DNA of 64,000 nucleotides, taken from contig CAWGSA010000002.1 in assembly GCA_963825175.1 (NCBI GenBank), positions 2,108,001 through 2,172,000 of the forward strand, read 5' to 3'. The DNA is from DATFTF01 sp963825175 (GTDB taxonomy: Bacteria; Acidobacteriota; Thermoanaerobaculia; UBA5066; Gp7-AA6). Shown piece by piece: positions 18,345 through 26,890 of this stretch (position 1 is its first letter; each line of letters starts with the position of its first letter). Made by a program: the position numbers and the translations under genes. The notes beneath the pieces were generated by a model. That model was not told the DNA's origin. It searched no databases and was given only the letters and a program-made list of their open reading frames with translations.

Positions 18345-18384
18345 GCGAGCGAGGGATAGTTCCCTCGCGGACGGTCAAAGAGGG

Positions 18385-18745
18385 ATGAGGAAAATGCATC
18401 AGCGGTCGGGGAGGAAAACCGCACTACATTCGCGCGGTCGCCTGGATCCTGATCTCGTTTGCGCTGCTCGCGGCCGGCGTGATCGCCGGCGCGGTCGCGG
18501 GAAAGGGGTTGCAGTGGATTCTGCCGGTGGCCGGCTTCGTCGGCTACGTCCTGGCCATGCGGCACGGCCTCTGTCTCTGGAATCCGGACGGCCTCGATGT
18601 CGTGTGGCGATCGACGCCGGCGACCGGGCCTCGGCGCAGTGCCCGATCGACGAACTTTCGGGTGGTCCGCTTTCGTGGAGAGAGCGGGAGACGGCCCCCG
18701 ATGAGTCCTGAAGGTCCAACCCGGGAGCATCACGGCCGGTGCTGA
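18385..18745 (+). CDS. small membrane protein upstream of kdp genes, probable frameshift
   Basis: Unrecognised. Two adjacent hydrophobic helices, AVAWILISFALLAAGVIAG and LQWILPVAGFVGYVLA, are encoded in one frame, but the only nearby ATG codons (18385, 18394) lie in another, with a one-base shift around 18422. After the helices a basic, low-complexity tail runs to a stop at 18745; part of that tail may be non-coding. It begins about 40 bp after the CTTTCG direct repeats and immediately precedes the tiny gene before kdpF, so it is probably the first gene of the kdp transcript. Could also be partly spurious. Confidence 0.35.
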
Positions 18746-18764
18746 CCGGCCAGGAGACAGCGTG

Positions 18765-18848
18765 ATGGCAGACACAATCTTTATATTGTTATCGGTCGTG
18801 CTCTTCTACGTGGCGATCCGCTACGTGAAGTGGTCGGACAAGGTCTGA
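18765..18848 (+). CDS. 27-residue single-helix peptide preceding kdpF
   Basis: Too short for routine calling. AGGAG lies eight bases before ATG 18765. The product MADTIFILLSVVLFYVAIRY plus VKWSDKV is one membrane helix followed by a short basic/acidic tail. Small one-helix peptides in this slot, just upstream of KdpF, are seen in other high-GC kdp operons and are usually left unannotated. It is 17 bases from kdpF and has its own ribosome site. A KdpF-like accessory role for the Kdp complex is an inference. Confidence 0.65.
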   Translation: MADTIFILLSVVLFYVAIRYVKWSDKV

Positions 18849-18865
18849 GGGCGGGAGGTACAGCC

Positions 18866-18955
18866 GTGGGTTGGGAAGACATTCTGGGTCTCGTGGTGAC
18901 ACTGGGGCTCCTTTACTACCTGCTCCACGCCATGTTGAAGGCGGAGGAGGTCTGA
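18866..18955 (+). CDS. kdpF: potassium-transporting ATPase subunit F
   Basis: 29-residue one-helix subunit that binds and stabilises the KdpABC complex in the inner membrane. The sequence has the family pattern: a short N terminus (GWEDI), a helix LGLVVTLGLLYYLLHAM and an acidic end KAEEV. A GTG start at 18866 sits seven bases after GGGAGG. The kdpA ATG follows five bases after its stop codon begins the spacer (18960). Position and helix pattern make the call good despite the size. Confidence 0.85.
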   Translation: MGWEDILGLVVTLGLLYYLLHAMLKAEEV

Positions 18956-18959
18956 AGCC

Positions 18960-20689
18960 ATGACTGGAAACCAAGTTCTAGAGCTGCTGATCTATTTCGC
19001 GATCATCGTCGCGCTGACGCCGATTCTCGGCGGCTACATGAAGCGGGTCTTCGCCGGCGAGCGGACGTTGCTGGATCCGATTCTGCGAGCCCGATGGAGC
19101 GGGGGATCTACAGGCTCTGCGGCGTCGACGCCCACAAGGACCAGAGCTGGATCGAGTGGACAGTGGTGATGCTCGTCGTCAACGCGGCCTCGCTCGTTCT
19201 GCTGTATGCCTTCCAGCGCCTGCAGCAGTGGCTGCCGTTCAACCCGAACCACTTCGGCGCGGTCTCGCCGGACTCCTCCTGGAACACGGCCGTGTCGTTC
19301 ACGACGAACACGAACTGGCAGGGGTACTCCGGCGAGTCGACGATGTCCCACTTCACGCAGATGGTCGGACTCGCGTTCCACAACTTCCTGTCCGCCGCGA
19401 CGGGCATCGCCATCGCCATCGCGGTCATCCGCGGCGTGGCCCGCGAGAAGGCCTCCGGCATCGGGAACTTCTGGTTCGACTGCACACGCTCGATCCTGTG
19501 GGTTCTCCTGCCGATCTCTCTCGTCGCTGCGCTGTTCTTCGTCTCCCGCGGCGTGGTCCAGAACTTCCACGCCGACGTGGCGGTCAAGACGGTCGAGGGC
19601 ACCGAGCAGAAGATCCCTCAGGGCCCGGTGGCCTCGCAGGAAGCGATCAAGGAGCTGGGGACCAACGGCGGCGGCTTCTTCAACGCCAACTCCGGTTTCC
19701 CGTACGAGAACCCGACGCCGGGAACGAACTTCGTGGAGATCGTCCTGATCTTCTCGATCGGGGCCGGTCTCACGTCGACGCTCGGCCGCATGACCGGCTC
19801 GAAGAGTCACGGCTGGGCCGTCTTCGCCGCCATGTCGTTGATGTTCCTGGTCGGCGCGGTCGTCGCCACCGTCGCCGAGCAGCAAGGCAATCCGATCCAC
19901 CAGAAGGCGGGCGTCCAGGCCGGGCCCACCGCGGGCGGGTCCGGCGGCAACATGGAAGGGAAGGAAGTCCGCTTCGGGATCGGCGAGTCCGCACTCTTCG
20001 CCACGGTCACGACCGATGCCTCGTGCGGCGCGGTCAACTCCTGGCACGACTCCTTCACGCCGATCGGCGGCCTGGTGCCGCTCGCCAACATCGCCACGGG
20101 GGAAGTGATCTTCGGCGGCGTGGGCGCCGGGCTCTACGGCATGTTCGTCTTCATCGTCCTGACCGTTTTCATCGCCGGCCTCATGGTGGGGCGGACGCCC
20201 GAGTACCTGGGCAAGAAGATCGAGTCGCACGAGGTCAAGCTGGCGATGCTCTCGGTGCTGATCCTGACGCTCATCATCCTGGGCTTCTCGGCAGCGGCCG
20301 CGCGCCTGCCGGCCGGGCTCTCGTCCCTGAACAACAAGGGGCCGCACGGGTTCTCCGAGATCCTGTACGCGTACACGTCCGGAGCCGGCAACAACGGTTC
20401 CGCCTTCGCCGGATTGAACGCCAACACGCTCTGGTACAACGTCTCGCTCGGATTCGATATGTTTTTTGGCCGTTTCTTCATGCTGATCCCGATCCTGGGG
20501 ATTGCCGGGTCGCTCGCGGCCAAGAAGAAGACGCCGGAGTCCGCGGGGACCTTCCCGGTGACCGGACCGCTCTTCACGATCCTTCTGGTCAGCGTCGTCG
20601 TCATTGTCGGAGCGCTGACCTTCTTTCCCGCCTTCTCGCTGGGGCCGATCGTCGAGCACCTGCTGATGAAGGCCGGGACGCTGTTCTGA
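18960..20689 (+). CDS. kdpA: potassium-transporting ATPase subunit A, one frameshift
   Basis: Channel-like potassium-binding subunit of the KdpFABC P-type ATPase, about 575 residues with ten or so helices. Seen: the opening LIYFAIIVALTPILGGYM, WLPFNPNHFGAVSPDSSWNTAVSF, TNTNWQGYSGE, the hallmark ELGTNGGGFFNANSGFPYENPT, TDASCGAVNSWHDSFTP and the late YAYTSGAGNNGSAFAGL; the GxG-type selectivity loops are in place. A frame change near 19088 in a short C run separates the first 43 residues from the rest (one added C would give ILRAPMERGIYRL). ATG 18960 follows kdpF closely; kdpB starts 12 bp after the stop. Confidence 0.93.
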
Positions 20690-20700
20690 GGAGGACGCCT

Positions 20701-22728
20701 GTGGCTCAAGCCGAACGCCGCCGACTCTTCGATCCGGCCATCGTGAAGCCGGCGATCGCGGACTCGTTCCGCAAGCTCGATCCGCGCCTGCAGGCGAAGA
20801 ACCCGGTCATGTTCGTCGTGCTGGTCGGCGCGGTTCTGGTCACCGTGCTGCTGGTCCGGGACATGGCCCGCGGCCTGGAGGTCCTGTTCAACCTCCAGAT
20901 CGCCCTGTGGCTCTGGTTCACGCTCCTCTTCGCCAACTTCGCCGAGGCCATGGCGGAGGGGCGGGGCAAGGCACAGGCCGCCGCCTTGAAACGCGGCCGG
21001 ACGGAGACCGTCGCCCGCCGCCTGACGAAGAAGGGAGAGGAGTCGGTCGCGGCGACCAGCTTGCGCAAGGGGGATCGCGTGATCGTCGAGGCCGGGGAAG
21101 CGATTCCCGGCGACGGGACGGTGGTCGAGGGAATCGCCTCGGTGGACGAATCGGCGATCACGGGAGAGTCGGCGCCGGTCATCCGGGAATCGGGCGGAGA
21201 CCGGTCCGCCGTCACGGGAGGCACCCGCGTCCTCTCCGACCACATCGTGATCGAGATCACCTCCAACCCCGGCGAGACCTTCCTGGACCGCATGATTGCT
21301 CTCGTGGAAGGGGCGACGCGCCAGAAGACGCCCAATGAGATCGCGCTCTCGATCCTGCTCTCCGGGCTCACGATCGTGTTCCTGATCGCGACGGTGACGC
21401 TGCGGCCGTTCGCGATCTACGCGGGGGGCAGCGCCGCGACGCCGGTCCTGATCGCGCTCCTCGTGTGCCTCATCCCCACGACGATCGGCGGGTTGCTCTC
21501 GGCCATAGGGATCGCCGGAATGGATCGGGTCCTTCAGCACAACGTGCTCGCCATGTCCGGCCGCGCAGTCGAAGCGGCGGGGGACGTCAACGTGCTGCTC
21601 CTGGACAAGACCGGGACCATCACCCTCGGGAATCGCCAGGCGACGGAGTTCTTCCATGCTCCCAACGTCCTCCCCGGCGATCTGGCCGAGGCGGCGCAGC
21701 TCTCTTCGCTCGCCGACGAGACGCCGGAGGGGCGCTCGATCGTCGTGCTGGCCAAGGAGAAGTTCGGTCTGCGTGCACGGCGGGTCGAGGGGATGACCTT
21801 CATTCCCTTCTCCGCGACGACGCGGATGTCCGGAGTCGACTTCAACGGCAGAATGGTCCGAAAGGGGGCCGGGGACTCGGTCTGCGATTGGGTTCGCCGG
21901 CAGGGTGGAGAAGTCGATCCCGTGGTTACGGATCTTCTGAACAGGATCTCGGCCGAAGGAGCGACGCCGCTTCTCGTCGCCGACGGAACGAAAGTCATGG
22001 GCGTCGTCGCGCTGCGCGACATCGTCAAGGCAGGCATGAAGGACCGGTTCGATCGGCTGCGGGCCATGGGGATCCGCACCATCATGATCACCGGCGACAA
22101 CCCGCTGACCGCCTCGGCCATCGCGCGCGAGGCTGGCGTCGACGACTTTCTGGCTCAGGCCACGCCGGAGCAGAAGCTGGCCCTGATCCGCAAAGAGCAG
22201 GAGGGGGGCAACCTCGTGGCCATGACGGGGGACGGCACCAACGATGCCCCGGCGCTGGCGCAGGCCGACGTCGGCGTGGCCATGAACACGGGAACGCAGG
22301 CCGCCCGCGAGGCGGGCAACATGGTGGATCTCGATTCCAATCCCACCAAGCTCATCGAGGTCGTGGAAATCGGAAAGCAGCTCCTGATGACCCGCGGGGC
22401 GCTCACGACATTCTCGATCGCCAACGATGTGGCCAAGTACTTCGCGATCCTCCCGGCCATGTTCGCGGCGACCTATCCCGTTTTGAACGCCTTGAACGTC
22501 ATGCACCTTGCCAACCCGAGGTCTGCGATCCTCTCGGCGGTGATCTTCAACGCACTGATCATCATCGCCCTCGTGCCTCTGGCTCTGAGGGGAGTGAAGT
22601 ACCGTCCGCTGGGAGCCGCGCGGATCCTGGCGCGCAACCTGTGGATCTACGGCGTGGGAGGCGTCCTGATCCCCTTCGTGGGGATCAAGCTCATCGACTG
22701 GATCGTCGTGGCCCTGCGCCTGGCCTGA
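20701..22728 (+). CDS. kdpB: potassium-transporting ATPase subunit B
   Basis: Catalytic P-type ATPase subunit, 675 residues, normal length. The phosphorylation motif DKTGTIT has its Asp near residue 302; other landmarks are the actuator TGESAPV, the SATTRMSG and KGAGDSV nucleotide-binding parts, TGDNPLTASAIA, and the hinge GDGTNDAPALAQADVGVAMNTGTQAAREA. The family-specific DSNPTKLIEVVEIGKQLLMTRG stretch is present. GTG start at 20701 after GAGGAGGACG. Unlike kdpA the frame is intact. Hydrolyses ATP in the cytoplasm to drive potassium import through KdpA. Confidence 0.97.
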   Translation: MAQAERRRLFDPAIVKPAIADSFRKLDPRLQAKNPVMFVVLVGAVLVTVLLVRDMARGLEVLFNLQIALWLWFTLLFANFAEAMAEGRGKAQAAALKRGRTETVARRLTKKGEESVAATSLRKGDRVIVEAGEAIPGDGTVVEGIASVDESAITGESAPVIRESGGDRSAVTGGTRVLSDHIVIEITSNPGETFLDRMIALVEGATRQKTPNEIALSILLSGLTIVFLIATVTLRPFAIYAGGSAATPVLIALLVCLIPTTIGGLLSAIGIAGMDRVLQHNVLAMSGRAVEAAGDVNVLLLDKTGTITLGNRQATEFFHAPNVLPGDLAEAAQLSSLADETPEGRSIVVLAKEKFGLRARRVEGMTFIPFSATTRMSGVDFNGRMVRKGAGDSVCDWVRRQGGEVDPVVTDLLNRISAEGATPLLVADGTKVMGVVALRDIVKAGMKDRFDRLRAMGIRTIMITGDNPLTASAIAREAGVDDFLAQATPEQKLALIRKEQEGGNLVAMTGDGTNDAPALAQADVGVAMNTGTQAAREAGNMVDLDSNPTKLIEVVEIGKQLLMTRGALTTFSIANDVAKYFAILPAMFAATYPVLNALNVMHLANPRSAILSAVIFNALIIIALVPLALRGVKYRPLGAARILARNLWIYGVGGVLIPFVGIKLIDWIVVALRLA

Positions 22729-22739
22729 GGAATAACCAT

Positions 22740-23318
22740 ATGAAACTCATCGTTCGCTCGACCCTTTACGTTCTGGTCCTGACCGTCCTCCTGGGCGGCG
22801 TCTACCCGGCGGTCGTGTACGGCCTGGGCCAGCTCTTCTGGAAGGACAGGGCAAACGGGTCGTTCGTGACGGACGGAGGGCGCGTGGTGGGGTCTGATCT
22901 GATCGGGCAGAGCTTTCAGAACGCGAAGTACCTCCACTCCCGGCCGTCGGGCGCGGGGAAAAACGGTTACGATCCGACCTCTTCCGGCGGAACCAACAAG
23001 GGGCCGACGGACGCCGATCTGGCCAAGCAAATCGCCGCGGCGGTGGCTGAGGCCCGCAAGGACCGGCCGGCCGATCCGCGCCCGGTGCCCGCGGACCTGG
23101 TGACATCTTCGGCCTCCGGCGTCGACCCGCACCTCTCGCCCGACGCGGCGCTGTGGCAGGTCGCCCGAATCGCAAGGGCGCGCGGGGTCTCGGAGGATCG
23201 GGTCGCAGCGGTCATCCGCCGCCACATCGAGCCGCGGACCCTGGGCTTTTTGGGAGACCCGCGGGTCAATGTGCTCTTGACAAACCTGGACCTCGACCGG
23301 GAGCTCGCGTCCCGCTAG
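22740..23318 (+). CDS. kdpC: potassium-transporting ATPase subunit C
   Basis: Single-helix periplasm-facing subunit of the Kdp ATPase, 192 residues. One N-terminal membrane helix (LYVLVLTVLLGGVYPAVVYGLGQ), then the conserved GSDLIGQSF, YLHSRPSGAGKNGYDP, SGGTNKGPTDADL, ASGVDPHLSPDAALWQV and a C-terminal LGFLGDPRVNVLLTNLDLD. Eleven bases separate it from kdpB. It is the last canonical kdp gene here; no kdpD follows directly, which is the usual order elsewhere. Confidence 0.95.
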   Translation: MKLIVRSTLYVLVLTVLLGGVYPAVVYGLGQLFWKDRANGSFVTDGGRVVGSDLIGQSFQNAKYLHSRPSGAGKNGYDPTSSGGTNKGPTDADLAKQIAAAVAEARKDRPADPRPVPADLVTSSASGVDPHLSPDAALWQVARIARARGVSEDRVAAVIRRHIEPRTLGFLGDPRVNVLLTNLDLDRELASR

Positions 23319-23381
23319 TGGCCGGGGCCCGAAGGCCGATGCCGGCGAGCGCAGTCGAGCGCGCTGGTTCTCGATGCGACG

Positions 23382-23627
23382 ATGGAGCACAAGATGCCCG
23401 AGCTCCTGGGGTTCGCGGCGGTTGCCGCGATGGTCGTGACCTATGCCCTGGAGTCCCGTTCCAGCGGGTTTGTCCTGGGATTTGCCGTCGCGTGCGCCTG
23501 CGCGGCCTCCTACGCGGTCTCCATTCGTTCCTGGCCGTTTGCGCTGGCGGAAGCGGTCTGGTGCGCGGTCGCGGTGCGCCGCTGGCATGCGCGGCGCCGC
23601 GGTGATCGGAAATCGGGCGAACGGTGA
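23382..23627 (+). CDS. small membrane protein after kdpC (CBU_0592-like)
   Basis: 81 residues, two to three short hydrophobic segments (LLGFAAVAAMVVTYALE, FVLGFAVACACAASYAV, WPFALAEAVWCAVAVRRW) and a basic tail. The pattern ending in SWPFALAEAVW...RRW recalls the small CBU_0592-type inner-membrane proteins. It follows kdpC by 63 bases on the same strand and may be co-transcribed. The start could be ATG 23382 or 23394. Function unknown; the frame is clean and the composition is that of a membrane protein rather than a shadow frame. Confidence 0.6.
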   Translation: MEHKMPELLGFAAVAAMVVTYALESRSSGFVLGFAVACACAASYAVSIRSWPFALAEAVWCAVAVRRWHARRRGDRKSGER

Positions 23628-23652
23628 TCCGCTCGCATCCGCATGGAAACGG

Positions 23653-24996
23653 CTAGCCTGCCGCCGCCTCTTCGTCGCGGCCGCCGAAGAGTCCGAGCTC
23701 GTCGGCGCGCGAGTCGTACACGAAGAGCTGACCGTAGCGGCCCCACGCCACGATCGTCGTGAAGAGCTCCTCGATGGCCTGGCCCGGCAGCCGTTCGCCC
23801 AGGAAGTGGCGGACCTCGTCGCCGGAGCGCGGATGATCGGGCTCCTCGGCCAGGAAGCGGATCACCTCCGCGAACACGCCGAGCGTCAGGAGACGCCGCT
23901 GAAAGAGCACGCGCTTGTCCGGAGGCGGAGCCGCGACGATTTCCCGACCGATCTCGGTCAGGCGCACCAGGTCTCCGGGCGTGTCGACGGTCCCGAGCAT
24001 CTCCGCGCCCTTGACCACGGCGATCGTGCGCCCGAACTCGTAGTCGGTCAGCGCGTCGATGGCGAAGAGGTCCTCCTCGCCGCCGCGGTCGGCCAGGATC
24101 TCGAGCAGCCCCATCATCTGGCCAACGCTGACGGCCGGGACCGGCCGAATGGGTCCGCAGGCGACATGCCCCGGGGCCGGCGCCGGCGCCTCCTCGGGAA
24201 GATGGACGCCGGTGACCATGTCGTGAACGCGCTCGACCATCTGCAGGAACTCGGGATGGCGGTACTCGCGCGGATGCGGCAGCGTGTTGACGATCTCCTG
24301 CCGGACCGTCCCCGGGTTGGTTCCCATGATGAAGATGCGGTCGCCGAGGTAGACCGCTTCCTCGATCAGGTGCGTGATGATCAGGATCGAGGAGAGGCCG
24401 GTCGCGCCGTCGGACCACAGGCGGTACACCTCCGCCCGCAGCGACTCCGCGGTCAGGACGTCGAGCGCGGAGAAGGGTTCGTCCATGCACAGGAGCTCGG
24501 GGCCGCCCACGAGCGCACGCGCGATGCCGACCCGCTGCTTCATTCCGCCCGAGAGCTCCTTGGGAAACGCGCGCTCGACTCCGGTCAGGCCGACGCGCTC
24601 GATCGCCGCGGCCACCCGCGATTCGGCGTCGTCGGCGGCCATGGGTCTGCCGTTCAGGCCGACGCGGACGTTCTCCGCGACCGTCAACCAGGGGAAGAGC
24701 GCGAAGTTCTGGAACACGACCGCGGCGCCGGGATGGATGCCCACGAGCGGCTCGCCGTGCTGCGTGACCGTGCCCGCGGTCGGCGGGATCAGGCCGATCA
24801 GGATCCGCAGGAGCGTCGACTTGCCGCATCCCGAAGGCCCCAGCACCGCGACGGTTTCGCCGCGCCGCACCGCGAAGTCGACGTCCTTCAGGATGACTCG
24901 CTCGCGGCCTGCCTCGTCGAGGTAGATCTTCGTCACGCCCGAGCAGGCCGAGATCGGAGCGTCGGACCGAGCGTCGGGCGCGGCGGAGGCGGTCAT
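23653..24996 (-). CDS. NitT/TauT-type ABC transporter ATP-binding protein with AAA-associated C-terminal domain
   Basis: 447 residues. Residues about 15-260 are an ABC cassette of the nitrate/sulfonate/taurine group: GPSGCGKST, a VFQNFALFPWLTV Q-loop, LSGGMKQRVGIARAL, LCMDEPFSALD and ITHLIEEAVYLGDRI. The C-terminal 130 residues (from about PVSVGQMMGLLEIL) match the AAA-associated C-terminal domain found on some members of this group and thought to be regulatory. Its ATG overlaps the stop of the permease gene by four bases. No periplasmic binding protein gene is nearby, so the substrate is unclear. Confidence 0.88.
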   Translation of the reverse strand: MTASAAPDARSDAPISACSGVTKIYLDEAGRERVILKDVDFAVRRGETVAVLGPSGCGKSTLLRILIGLIPPTAGTVTQHGEPLVGIHPGAAVVFQNFALFPWLTVAENVRVGLNGRPMAADDAESRVAAAIERVGLTGVERAFPKELSGGMKQRVGIARALVGGPELLCMDEPFSALDVLTAESLRAEVYRLWSDGATGLSSILIITHLIEEAVYLGDRIFIMGTNPGTVRQEIVNTLPHPREYRHPEFLQMVERVHDMVTGVHLPEEAPAPAPGHVACGPIRPVPAVSVGQMMGLLEILADRGGEEDLFAIDALTDYEFGRTIAVVKGAEMLGTVDTPGDLVRLTEIGREIVAAPPPDKRVLFQRRLLTLGVFAEVIRFLAEEPDHPRSGDEVRHFLGERLPGQAIEELFTTIVAWGRYGQLFVYDSRADELGLFGGRDEEAAAG

Positions 24997-26753
24997 CGGT
25001 TCAAAGCGTATCGCGACTCGGCCAGCCGGTAGAGCGGCCGCCACACGCCGCGATTGATGACGATCAGGGCCGCGGACATGGTCAGAACGCCTGCGGCGAG
25101 GAGTGGAAAGTTCGCGTGTTGTGTCGCGCGGGTGATCACGGTCCCCAGGCCGAAGGTCGCGAGAGTCTTGCCTTTGTAGGTCATCGTCTCCGCGACGATG
25201 GAAGCGTTCCAGGCGCCGCCCGCAGCCGTGATGAGTCCCGTCACGAGGTACGGAAAGACCGAGGGGAGGAAGAGTTTGCGCCACCGGTCGAATCCCTTGA
25301 CGGCGTAGGTCTCCGAGGCTTCTTCCAGGTCGTGCGGGATGGCCGTGGCCCCGGCCAGCACGTTGAAGAGGATGTACCACTGCGCGCCGAGGAACATCAG
25401 GACGGCGGCGATGAACGAGAACGGCACCGCGAGGCCCAGGAGCAACCCCGTCACCAGCGGGAAAAGCATCGGGGCGGGAAAGGACGCGACGAGCTGGACC
25501 ACGGGCTGCAACCTTCGCGACCAGGTGGCCGAGCGGCCGATGACGATTCCCGCGGGAACGCACCACAGGGCGCCCAGGATTAGTGCGCCGGCTGCCCGCA
25601 GGAACGTGGCGCCGAGCGCGCCGGCCAGGAGAAGCCACTCGTGGGGCGGAACTCTCCAGAGAAGCGCGACGAGGCGGTAGGCGCCCACGACCGCCGCAGC
25701 GGCTGCGGCGACTCCGATCACGCCCGCCACAATGCGGCGCGCGAGGTACCCGCCGGAGGGGGCGCGGGGAACCGGTGCGTGCGCCGAGGCCGTGGCGGCC
25801 GACGCGATCCTCGGCTGCGCCTCACGCCGGGCCTGCCGCAAGCGGCGCGCGAGCCAGGAGCGCCGGACGAGGTCGAGGACCCATGAGCGGGCCGGAGGCG
25901 CACCCGAGATCTCTTCCAGGCGAAAGCGCTGGGACCAGGCCACCAGCGGCTTCCATAGGAGTTGATCGACCGCAAGGATCATCAGGGCCATGGCGACGAT
26001 GGCCCAGACCATGGCCCTGCGGTCGCCGCGCTCGATCGCCACGGCCATATAGGAGCCGACGCCGGGGAGGCGGAAATCGTGGTCGCCGAGTGTGAAGGCC
26101 TCGTTCACCGTCAGGAAGAACCAGCCGCCGGCCATCGACATCATCGAGTTCCACACCAGGCCGATCACGGCGCCGGAGACCTCGACCGTCCGGAAGGTCT
26201 TCCACCAGCTGAAGTGGTGGATGCGGGCGACCTCCTTCAACTCCTGCGGCACGGACCGCAGGGAGCCGTAGAAGGAGAACACCATGTTCCAGACCTGCCC
26301 GGTGAAGATCATGAGGATGCAGGCGAGCTCCAGTCCGACGTTGGTGTGGGGAAAGAGCGCGACCATGCCGAGCACCAGGCCCGGGAGAAATCCGAGCACG
26401 GGGATTCCCTGGCCGATATCGAGCAGCGGAATCATGACTTTCTCCGCGCGACGCGAGTGCGCCGCCACGGTTCCGTAGACGAGCGTGAAGACCAGCGAGA
26501 GCAGGTAGGCCGCGACGCCGCGCGAAAGAGACAAGAGCGTGTAGCCCGGGAGCGCCCGCGGAGAGAGGTCGATCACGACGGCTTCCCGAATGGGCGCGCG
26601 CCACCGCTGGGCGAGGGTTACGACTCCGGCGATCAGCGCGAAGAGGACGCATGCGATCAGCAGGTCTACGGCGAGGCCGGCGCGTGGAGCCGCGGCGGAG
26701 TCGCCCTCGCGCGGGGCGAGGTCCCGCCGGAAAAGCAAAGCTGGCATGGACAC
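24993..26753 (-). CDS. NitT/TauT-type ABC transporter permease, two fused permease domains
   Basis: 586 residues with two binding-protein-dependent permease domains in one chain. First domain: about 75-285, with EAA-type loop ELKEVARIHHFSWWKTFRTVEVSG; second: about 390-580, with EEASETYAVKGFDRWRKLFLPSVFPYL. A charged cytoplasmic linker of about 80 residues joins them. Each half has five to six membrane helices. The GTG at 26753 is chosen because CATAAT lies five bases upstream, as for other apparently leaderless genes; an ATG two codons later is possible. It is translated with the ATPase (ATGA overlap). A tandem permease removes the need for a dimer. Substrate not identified. Confidence 0.88.
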   Translation of the reverse strand: MSMPALLFRRDLAPREGDSAAAPRAGLAVDLLIACVLFALIAGVVTLAQRWRAPIREAVVIDLSPRALPGYTLLSLSRGVAAYLLSLVFTLVYGTVAAHSRRAEKVMIPLLDIGQGIPVLGFLPGLVLGMVALFPHTNVGLELACILMIFTGQVWNMVFSFYGSLRSVPQELKEVARIHHFSWWKTFRTVEVSGAVIGLVWNSMMSMAGGWFFLTVNEAFTLGDHDFRLPGVGSYMAVAIERGDRRAMVWAIVAMALMILAVDQLLWKPLVAWSQRFRLEEISGAPPARSWVLDLVRRSWLARRLRQARREAQPRIASAATASAHAPVPRAPSGGYLARRIVAGVIGVAAAAAAVVGAYRLVALLWRVPPHEWLLLAGALGATFLRAAGALILGALWCVPAGIVIGRSATWSRRLQPVVQLVASFPAPMLFPLVTGLLLGLAVPFSFIAAVLMFLGAQWYILFNVLAGATAIPHDLEEASETYAVKGFDRWRKLFLPSVFPYLVTGLITAAGGAWNASIVAETMTYKGKTLATFGLGTVITRATQHANFPLLAAGVLTMSAALIVINRGVWRPLYRLAESRYALNR

Positions 26754-26758
26754 CGGGC

Positions 26759-26764
26759 ATTATG
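26759..26764 (-). promoter_or_regulatory. -10-like box five bases before the permease start
   Basis: On the minus strand CATAAT is followed by GCCCG and the GTG start at 26753. Fits the leaderless pattern in this window; divergent from the kdpD N-terminal gene box at 26879. Confidence 0.4.
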
Positions 26765-26878
26765 GGACCCGTCCGCACCGGAGCCAAGCTCTTCTTGGCG
26801 CGCTCCTTCGCGGTGTTTCTCCGGCGTTGGGACGTCACGAATCGAACGCCGCCGCCGGAGAAGGGCCACCGGCGCAGC

Positions 26879-26884
26879 TAGAAT
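26879..26884 (+). promoter_or_regulatory. -10-like box of a probable leaderless promoter (KdpD N-terminal gene)
   Basis: TAGAAT followed by six bases (CCCCGC) and the ATG at 26891; no ribosome site in between. Confidence 0.55.
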
Positions 26885-26890
26885 CCCCGC

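Noticed and set aside
18960..19170. Programmed frameshift in kdpA
   Set aside because: No slippery heptamer or stimulatory element seen; similar single-base breaks occur in many unrelated genes nearby, so an assembly error is simpler.
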